This document shows positions 11,101 through 22,135 of a stretch of DNA of 64,000 bases, piece by piece. Source of the stretch: Eleginops maclovinus. Its lineage: Eukaryota; Chordata; Actinopteri; Perciformes; Eleginopidae. Both the position numbers and the translations under genes were made by a program. Below the pieces are notes generated by a model, which was given only the letters and a program-made list of their open reading frames with translations, made no database searches and had not been told where the DNA came from. Numbering within the stretch: position 1 is the stretch's first letter; every line of letters starts with the position of its first letter. Location of the stretch: the NCBI RefSeq assembly GCF_036324505.1, contig NC_086365.1, positions 10,366,155 to 10,430,154 of the forward strand, read 5' to 3'.

Positions 11101-14100
11101 CCTCCTGAGGTGTCGGTCGGTTTCCGGAACAACTTTGGTGCCGAACTTTCAAACTTTCAAATGCTCCCTTATTCTCTTCCCATCTTATGCTCTTATCCTC
11201 CTCCTCTCATCACCTCGCGTCGCAGACTCTGTGATGCCCCCCCCAAGGAGACTCCTTTGTCTCACCTCCTTTATTTTTCTTAAGTTCTCCGTTTAAGTTA
11301 CATTCTTAAGTCTTAGAATACTTTACTTCAACGGACTCCCACCTGTGCAACTAATGTTGACTACAGAAGATGTGCTTAAAGACTTTGAACGAACCCAGCT
11401 GTTCTATGCCATGTGCTTGGAGGCCGAAGACAACAACGCCGAAGCGTCGCCAGTTTCCAGAGGTGCCGACCCGCAATTGAGAATTGCTGCACTGTGGTCG
11501 CGAGAGGCAAGGTCCACCGCCACATTAGAGAACCGGCTCCAAACTGTGTCGCTACGAGGGAGGAAGTCCAGGCCGAAAACAGGCTGCATCTGAACGCATG
11601 TCGCTGGCTAAACCCAGCCACCCCTCCATCCCCAGCACGGCATCCACGCGGTCATCCATCCGTAAGACAACAGCGACTCCTTACACTTGGGTTGTGCTCA
11701 GTTTTAGCTATTAAGTTCAGGTTAGATTAGGATAAACTCCCCAAATAGTTTCCTGCATCTTAAGCGTTTCAACCATACTTTCCATTTATATTGTGTAAAC
11801 CTTCCTTTCCCACATTCGCCATCCATATTATTCTATGATACGTATGTTTTCTATAGTGTTGTATAATCTTAGTTAGTTATAAATGTCTCATTTAAAAAGA
11901 ACCTGTTTATGTGTTTTTGTGTGTGAGAGGTAAATCAGCCGCTGTTCACCGAGTCAACTCTGACTTTCAGAATTTGAGACTGATATAAAGTAATAAAGCC
12001 ATCTATTTTCTCTATTAGAGTGTGCCCCGACCTTATTAAATCGTTATATTAACATATTTTATTAAAGGTATATTTCGAGTTGATGGCTTACGTAGAGGGC
12101 TGGTCACACTACGTTAATAATTAGAGATAATTATTAAAACTACACGAGCCAATACACGCTACACACGTGTCGTTCAGCAGGATAACCTCCACGTATTAAC
12201 ACACCAGTTATAGCTATAAAACTACTAATACTACTATCTGCGTTTTTATGACACGTAAAGTTTCAGGCGGTCACCAGAGGGGGGTTTTTCCTGTTGTGAT
12301 TTGTATCTTAAAACTAAATGTGAACATGCTGTAAGCTTGGGTAATAGAAATGATCCTTATCCCATAAGTTATTGCTATGATGTTATATATTAAATATAAA
12401 TAATAATATCGTGGTCCGCCTATGGTCTGCTTATGGTGATGTGAGCCCTGACCCCCACAGCTGTTTGCTGTAGTGCAAATAACACACAGGATCATTATCT
12501 GCTGGTCTGTGATGAGTACCAGATGAGGCTCCAAACCCCTTAAGCTCACTGTCTAAGATTTTTTGCTGCTTTTTTACCATGCTGAGGAATTAAGTATAGT
12601 CAAATTGCTCACCTTTTTCCCCCGTACTCCACTTAAGCATGAGGTCTACGGCATAGATGGCCCGGGATGACGGGTAGGAACAAATACCGTACGGAGGCGG
12701 TCGGGACGAGGCTGCCTCGAAGAACTCCCTGAACGCTTTAAAAACCTCAGCCTGGGAGCGGTGGGAAAAGAAATAAAGGTCAAGTGTTATTGAGTGAAAA
12801 TATAAGCAGTTAAATGAATAGAAATGTTGAATGTTGTGTACGTTTCCATTGTGCGTCTATGGGAACAAGAAATGACTGTGTTTAATGTATCATAAGATAT
12901 AGGATGCACAAAGAAGAGCTTTTCGCTTCTTAATGCGCTACAGTGTCTGTAATCAACACAGCTGGCAGGTTTGTGACACTAGAAGTATGTAAATAGCCTT
13001 TTCAGTACCTCCTGTATGCAAATAGGATGCAAAAAAGTGTTCCGTGACCTGCAAAAAGGGATAGTGCTTTTAATCTGTAAATGAATGGTGTGTTTTAAAT
13101 ATTAAGTGTGTTGTTTGAATTTTGTTTCGATGAATTGTACCTCTGTAACGTGTCTATCATCTCTCAAACTTTCCAGTTTAAATAAAGACATAACCTGTGG
13201 TTCCTATTCTGGGTGAGGTTTAAGACACGCCTGATGAAAATCAGAGGGATTTACATCAGTGTTGCTCGACCTGACACAGAAAACCGTTCGTAATGAGGCG
13301 AGTGAAAAGGGTCAAAAGCGTAGACTTACTTCCACCTCCTTCCATGGATACAGCGGGTACTGGTTGTCAAACATGGGGATGAACTCGTCGTAGTGCACCT
13401 AAAAACAGAGATTGGTTTTACCGGACTCAAAACATTTAACAAATGCACCTTAATGAAAACTGAATATGGTGTTGTGGAACTTTTCCTTGTTACTGATCTG
13501 GAGATGAATCAATCAAGTTGGTCTCATGCAAACAGAGTTGTCTTTGTGGCTCTTTATTTGAAGCTTCAAAGGTACATGTCATACAGAGTACAGAGCAGTC
13601 TGCAGGACTGTACAAAGAGGGAACTGTGTGTGTGTGTGTGTTTTATAGGGAACTGTTGCTGCAGAGATGCACGGGTGTGGGGACATGAGTGTGCAAAGAC
13701 AGTTACGTTGCAATGCGGGTGAAGGCTGATGGTTAAAATACAGAGTACAGTAGAAAATTACTGAGTAGACACATGCTTGCATAAGATATAATTCATACAT
13801 ATACAATTGCCATTACAATGGTCATTTAGTTTGTGCTAAAGCAGATCATAAAGTCAATCTATTATATAACACTTAAGCTAACCAATTATTTTCTTAATTC
13901 CCAAATTATTTGTCTACCTTGATTTGATAGTTAGCTAGTTAGCTAGTTAGTTAAGAGAGGCAAGAAAACAGCAATAGGAAGAGGATTACAAAGTCAAACT
14001 GTCGACCGCTAAGCCCCAAGGAGGCTGGATATTTTGTATTTATTAAGCGAAACCTAAACACAATGTGCAAGTTCTAACGTGAAAAGCTTCAGCAAATAAA

Positions 14101-17100
14101 AAAACAAACCTGCTTAAGCTGCACACCATCGGCATAGTTCATGACGGTGAAGTGTTTTTGGTAATCATCAAAACGGTCCAAGGAGAAAGGTCTGGATGGG
14201 AGAAAAAAAAAGGTGTGAGAAAAAGTTCACTCTGCATGGTAAGACCAAAGGATAAGTCAAGGGTAACCTCTTGAATTTCTTTTTGACACTTGTATTGTTA
14301 ATAGACACACTGGCGGCATGAGTCTAAAGACGGCATGTTGGTCAGTCTACCACTTGAGTTCAAATCGAAATAGAGCCCTGCCTCTTGGTCGGATGGCAAA
14401 GAAATTGGATAAAGCTGCTCATGGCTACCAAAGAATTGATCTTTATCACCACCATAAAGCAAAACAAATTGAAGTTACTATAATACGTTGTTTCTTTCTG
14501 ATGGTTTGGTTATCATTGTGATGGACAATTCTTATCAGACGATGCAGCTGTTGCTCTTTGTAATACCAGGGTATTGTATGTGACATTGTGGCTCTCTGGT
14601 TGAACTCTGATGCCAGCCTGCCCTCTTGCCGAACTTATGATTCCAAGACTGAATGTGTCCTCTGTCTAGACGAGCCATCTGGTTGAACTTGCAATATCAA
14701 AGACGTGTTTGTCCTTTGTTTAAATTTGACTGACGATGCAGAAAATAGCATGACTGATTTTCTCTGGCGTACGATGTATGCAAAAGTATGACTCGTTATG
14801 TCGTAGATTTCTTCTGTAGTGTAATATGACATGAATGTGCCATTATTTCATGAAAAGTTGCTTAGAGCAAGTACTGTTGACAACTTACTCATCCTTCCTC
14901 TCTCTGCACTCTGTTAATTGTTCCCTGTTATATGCTTTGATGTTTGAGACTGTTGATCCTTTGTATTAATACATATAAATTCTTCTTTGACTGTGTGCTC
15001 AGGGTCGACTCTTCAGCAGTGCCTTGTGTTACTGTTGGGTTCGATCCTTCTGCGCGGAAGCCTAATAAACTTACATAGACAAAGCCTCATTTGTTGGTTC
15101 TCTTCATTGACAATTTCCACCACAATCATCACGATGAGCATTAGAGCCTAAAATAATTCTACGCTAATGCCACTATGGTGTCTGTGACTAATAGCAGAGG
15201 GATAGCGAAAAACATTCACTCACACAATTTGGGTTTAAGTATCTTGCCCAAGGACACCATGACATGTTGACCGAGGATTCCACTCCCCCTCCTGAGCCAC
15301 AAAAGCTAATCGTACCTATTAGCAAAGCGCAACCAGAAGACGTCGTAGGCGTAGAGACGCAGAGGCTGCACAGAGTGCAACATCAGCATGTAACGGATGT
15401 CAAACTTCACCATTCCCACCTCCTCTCTGCTGAACAGCACCGGGTCTTCAATATACTTACACACCACCTGGAAAACACAGACACACAGTAACACACACAG
15501 TTAGAAATGACTAAATTATGAAATTGAAGAGTCATTAAAATAAATAGCGGAATGTTCTTATGGAGATATTTGTTACAGGCTTGGCATATCTCTGTTGCAT
15601 CAGCAGCACATGCAGTGCAACAGTACAGGAAACCACAGAAGATCAGCTCCAATAACAGGAAGCTGAGCTTGCATGTCACATTTAATTGAACATCCTGTTT
15701 ACGGCGGCATATATATATATATATATGCGATCACTCAAGTCTGACTGAACTGAGTGGCTGCACAGTTCACTGATGCCAAGCTACATAGACTCAGAGAATT
15801 CAACCGAGTAACTTGGTACGCCGTGTGTATGTAAACCCAACCCGTGCCAACTATAACTCTGAATAAAAATGTTTTCCATTACAACACCGAGACACCTGGC
15901 CAATGGAACTACTAAGGTCGCTCCTCTTCCCACAAGTTAATCCTAGAATAAAATGCCACCCTATTACCTAAAAAAATGAAGTGTGTCAGCATAATTTGAG
16001 GGAAAGAAATCCTCCGAGTAGCAAGCGGGAAGATAAGCTAGCACTCTTAGACTCACTACTATCGCATCCTTTCAAAATGGACAAAATTAATAATTAATAA
16101 TAAGGTACCTCGATTGGATTTCAGGAGGTCTGGATGAAAACAAGTGTTATCTATTATTTATGGGAAACAGACTGTAGTGCGCAGTCTCGAGTTTAAATGA
16201 TGCTGCCAGTGTGACACAGCAGGAAGACTGTAAGGGGAAGTCGGAAAACGTTTTTGTCGCCTTTTGGTTTTGTTTGTATTCATTTATTTAAATGATGGGC
16301 AAGAGTTGCAAGTCGGTAGTGGGTCACCAACGGATGAATTGAACTATGGAATAAAGCACTTTGAATGGAATGTATTTGGATTTCTTAACTTTACGCGAGT
16401 CAATACTCAAATTTGCCCCGCAGGCTAAGTGGCCTTTGAACATTCTATTATGCATAAACGACCACCACAGGGTGCATCCACAGAAAACCCACAGTCCTGC
16501 CCCTCTTCAACACCTCTCCTCACTGCAGTGGATTCAACGCAACAAGGGATTCTTGAGTGTGGTCCGTACGATTCGGCTTTTTTTAGTCCGATGTATGTAC
16601 ATTGCGCAAGCTGGCTTCACGGTGTGCGTACTGACTGGGATGGAAACTTCTGAAGCAATGGAAACTCAGAGAGACACAGGGAAAGCTGGCAAACACTGAA
16701 GGTTTATTATGAAGTTAACGGCCAGACATCAACATTCTTCAGTCGCCAGACTAAACAAATATAGACCCTGAATCTAACTAAAGCTATTGCACATGGCAAA
16801 ATAATGTACACCAGGGAACCTACGTTCCAGATGAAAAGGGCTTCTAGATGTCCCTAAACAATAAACTAATCTCAGGTCAGCTTGTGCTCGGTCAGAAACT
16901 GGCAACAACAATGCGCCCAAGTTGCCCCTCCTTAAGGGAGATTACAGCAACCCCAAGGCCAAAGAACTATGCCATGGGATTAGAGACAGAGGAATGAGAA
17001 AATGGTGGACTGTGTCAAAGGTTACCCACCTAAGGCAAAAAGTCCCTAAAAAAAGTATATAGTACTGTAGAAGGAATCTTTATTTGTCACATGATGATGT

Positions 17101-20100
17101 GTTGTAAGCCCTGCTAGTGAGTTCATCGTTTAGTTTTTTGAAAGACTTCTTTGTACCATGACGTATACGTTTGTTTTTGCAGTGTGTTATCAAGCATAAG
17201 GCATATGTCTGTTTCTGATCCACGACAGTACCTTTGGTGTGCTCTCTCTTTGTCTGATTATGTAGTCCAGGTTGTTGGTGATGTGTGTGTCCAGTCCACG
17301 GGCCAAATTCCAGGGCTTACAGATCCAATGATTATCCTCCCCCCTGAAACACATGCCAAAACATCAAAGTTGTGCTGAAGTGCTCATAGATAACCCACAT
17401 CAGCAACATATTTTTGAAATATTCGCAACATTCCCACCTCTCTTGTCTCTGTTTATAACGCTTGATGAACTGCGGCAGCTCTGAGTGGAGGTTGTAGGTC
17501 TCCGGGAGCCAATCAGGTTGTTGGCCGCATTTCGCCCTTCGAGCCACGGCGGCCATGCAGTCCTTCACCGTGACGATGCTCTCACAAGGAAACTGGTTCA
17601 GCATCACATGAGGTCGCTCCTCGCTCAGCTTCCTTTCAGAGAAGATGTCAGGACAATTGTATCAACAACAGAGTTATGGACTCCTTAACCATGACTTCAC
17701 AACTAATTCTACTTGACATTATGTCGGGGGAAACAGAAAAGAAAAAGAAGGAACCCGTAATCGTCCCACAGAGGGGAAATTTACATTCTGAATTTGACAC
17801 ATCCTAGTGTTAGGAGCAGTGGGCTGACATATGTACAGCACTCGGGGAGCAGTGTAGGGAACGGTGCCTTGCTCAGGGACACCACGGTCGCCCTGTCACT
17901 CACACCTACACCGCTACAGATTGCAACACATATCTGTTGATGAACACTTGTGGGACAACTTGTACGTAAAGATGCTGATTGGATGGATCGTGTTCCAACA
18001 AGGAACCAATGAGAAAATAGACTCAGACAAAGTTAGACCTTTATAATGGATGGTAAGAAAGAGTTAGTTTTTTAACTGTAGTCGACTTTTTCCCTTTTAA
18101 GGCGATGCCATTGATAAATACAGTATGTGGGATTGTTATTCTAACATAGCTTCATACGAGAAGGAATGATGACATGTTCAAGGTTACTGTCTCCGACTGG
18201 TGTGGAGGAATTCAGTTTCAGGGGGGGAGGTTGGAGAAAAAGGGCTAATAGAGCCTATTGGAAAACAACCGTTCAGTCCCTAAATCATAAAAGGCATTTA
18301 CTCAAGGACTCAAACATTTGAACAATTAGATTATATATCTGATATACCTTCTTTTTTAACAATGACGCATATAACAAAGCTAACTTCCTACAGCGTACTG
18401 TGTCTGACTGACAAAAGAGCTCCACTGAAACGAGCTGTATGTGTTGCTTTGTTGCTCACCTGTAGTCTTTGATGTGAGTATAGCCCCAAATGATGTCCGC
18501 CTCCTCCTTGTCCTCAGTGAGCTTGAACCGCTGGTGGGTCAGGTTGTTTGTTACTTGTGACATGTCGGAGTACACCCTGAAACAAAGCACAGCAGATGAT
18601 GAAAAGATGTGGAACGCAGCAGTCATCTTTTAAAGTGTCAAGACTGAACAAAAGGCTTTTTAGTTGCAGGTAAGACTGTCCTTTACATTCTCTACAGTTA
18701 ATGAGGTATACAGGCTGGGGCTTTATAGTTTTATAGCCCTCCTGCAAATGAAACGGGAATTAACATGCAGTTAATGGCATCCTTGCTGGGAGGATTTATT
18801 TGACTGATTAAGAATGTATTGTAATGTAGTGACCCCCATATGATGTGGAATCCTTATTCTCGTTAGGTTAAAAAAAATGCACTTCAGACGAAAAGATTTT
18901 GGTCAATCGTTTTTTCTTAAAGGAATTAAAACACGAGTCGGCAGTGGATAGTTCTTGCTCCCTTGCATAAGAAAAGTTCCCACCGATTAAATGAGGCCCT
19001 CCTTCAGAGTCACATAACCACTATAATGTTGGGGGGGGGGGGGGTATAAGGTATTGTAACATAACAAGCTGCCATGCACTCACCGCACACACCTTCTCTT
19101 CTTCTCCCTCTCTAACACACACAGCGAGTCCTCCTCTCTGTCATTAGCTCTCATCATTACACAACTCCACTGAAACCAGTACGTCAGACTGACCAACACA
19201 TGGAGTTAAATCCAGGCCGGATGGGTGCAGTAAGCAACAGAACCAAATCAAAAACTACACACACAGCTAACAGACAGCAATGTGTAAATGTGTAAATAGA
19301 AGTGTCCCGGAGGAAAGGGGGTGTTCCCCTGTCTTGCATAGTGGTGAAATGGTCAATCATACCATACAATACAGCACTTACATTACACTTATGTTAATGA
19401 TGATGATGCTATTGGTTCTATTGTTGCAGCTACAGAAAACCATCCCCCACCATGTGAAGGATAACATCAACAGGCCTGCATCATCTCCACCCCTTCATTG
19501 CTCCTCTGGCATGCAAGTCTCTCAGGGTAACTCATACATTCTGTTCTTTTGAGAATGACCATTTCCAATACACAGATTTGTAAATTTACTCGTGTACTGT
19601 ACTTAACAACAATTTTAAGGTACTTTACTTGAGTATTTCCATTTTATGCAACCGTAAAATGCTATTTGATGCAAAAATATTACCTAGAACTGTAACAGAT
19701 GTAAATATAATTATACATACATACATTGTACTGTTCATTTAGCTGATAATGCTTTTGTACTTTTACTTGTATCCCCATCCCTTTTACAACAGTCACAAGA
19801 CCAGATCAACTGGATCTTCAAAACCAGAACAGCTGCAGCCCCAATTACCAGGAAGGAGTCAGCATCTTGTTTTCACAGAAGTGCATTGTCATTTGCATGG
19901 CAACAACATATATATCCACCCCCTACCTGTCTGTCTTGTGGAGAAGAGAGAGTTACAGACCATGTCCCAAATACTTTGATGTGTGTGGCAACGTGTGAAG
20001 CACCTCTGAGCTGTAACAGATTGCACGCATGCACGCACGCACGCAACATGGGGATTGCATTTGAGATTGAATATGGCAAGATCATTGAGTCTGGTTGTGT

Positions 20101-20141
20101 GTCCCCCAGCACCTATAACAATTTCTACGTGCATGTGTCTA

Positions 20142-20174
<33 letters not shown>

Positions 20175-22057
20175 CGTGTGTGTGTTAGCCCTGATCTGCG
20201 GAGAATTTCACTGTTCTTGCAAAGACGCTCATTTGCATAGGAAAGGATATGTATGCAGATACCTAATTTAAATATAGGCATAAAGAGCAGGAGATGCTAA
20301 TTCCTGGGCAGCACAGTTAGGTATGGATTGGCCAATTGGAGAATCACGTCTGTAGTGCTGACGGCCGCCTTTTCCCTGCTCCACTGTAAGTCGAGCCTTC
20401 AGACCTCTTCACACCCCCCCAGCCCTCCCTCAAGAATTGAGCCATTTGGTCTCCAAGAGATGTGAGCATTTGAAAGCTAGACAAACGGTCTGGTGACACG
20501 CAGACCTCTTTGAGGATGCTCCTTGAACTGTATAAATCTGCCTGTTTGATAAGTTGTATAAAACATAAAGACATCTTTAAAGGGGCCATATAATGCTCGA
20601 TTTAAGGTTCATATTTGTATCTCCAGATCCTATAACCGTGTCTTATCATTGCACTTAAGCACTTTTCGCTGCAACCATTCTTTTCTCCCTTTGATGAATT
20701 GTCACATTGTACACAGATAAACTAACCTTGCATCCTATGTTTTAAACAGATATTTTTTAAGGCACTTACTTGAGAATTTTGTCCTCAGGGACCGTGTAGG
20801 GTTGGATCTCCACAGGAAGCTGCTCCTTGTTCTCCAGTGCAATGTTCTGGAGAAAAAGAAACGGGAAGACTTTGATGACCTAAAATATCTTGTGTGAATA
20901 CGATTGTATCCCCCTGGCAATAAGGTGCGAGTCGTTTCTTTTAAAGGGTTTTGATGAGGAGGGATGTTTCTACTGCATACAGCTAGATATCAGAACAAGA
21001 TGCATCATAGGCAGCAGGGAGACGGCTTTTGGCTATATTTACAGAACAGTTTTTTGGAGAACAGCGCAAGGACAAGACTAACAGGAATGATATTTTTGTG
21101 AGTGACACAATGCATTTTTCTTCGTAGAAAAAAGGAAAGGGGGACGAGTGAAAACCGTGTTTTTCTGTAATGAAACATTGACTTGAGAAAGCAATATAAC
21201 TCTGTGAAAGATATTCAGTTTAAGACTGAGGTGACGAGGCTAATGAATCATCAATTGGAATGCAGTTAATGGCTATTTTACACCTCTCATATTAACATTA
21301 TAATACTCTTAAAATGACGATACAATCTGTCTAGATAGAAAGTGTCGCTTTCAATTTTAAGAACATATCGAATTAAATCGGAAATAGACAATGAAAAAGG
21401 AAAAGTACTTTCAAAGTGTAGAGTGCCTCACCTCATAGTATGAGTCTGGGGGCTCAGTGGTGACACTGCTGACCCCTTCTAGATCAGCTTTTACCCACGG
21501 TAACAGACGGCATCGCCTCACCAGGGGGTCCGTCTCGCCATATGTATAGTCACGGGTTACTTCATCTGTAGAAATAACATATTGTCTTTCAGCTCTCTCT
21601 GACCGCTGCGGCACGTTGCTTATTGGGTTCTACTGCAGATGTACAAATAATGAATTAAGCACAACTGCTGCTATCTGCTGATTTTCTAAACTAAAGGGTT
21701 GGGTTGATTAGGGAATGAAACATGTATGCATGTAGGTGTCATGGCACAAAATGAAGGGGGCCTTTCCTGATAACCTGATTGTTACCATTAATGTAACAGA
21801 AGAAAGAAGTCGTTGAAACATGTGGTGTTTTTTCCATGACTTGGGAAAAGTAGCCAAAGCAAATATAACAAGTAAAAAAAAGGAGACCAGAGATAAGACT
21901 GCTGCCAGAGTGACAAGCTTCTCACCAGGGAGCACAGTGCAAGTTAAGCTTGTCTTGTGTATAGTGCTTTAACTAATAATAAGTGTGAAAGACTACATTG
22001 GATTAGGGATATGAATAATTCACAAAAATCACGACACTTGGCCTTTACAATTCTCAC

Positions 22058-22135
<78 letters not shown>

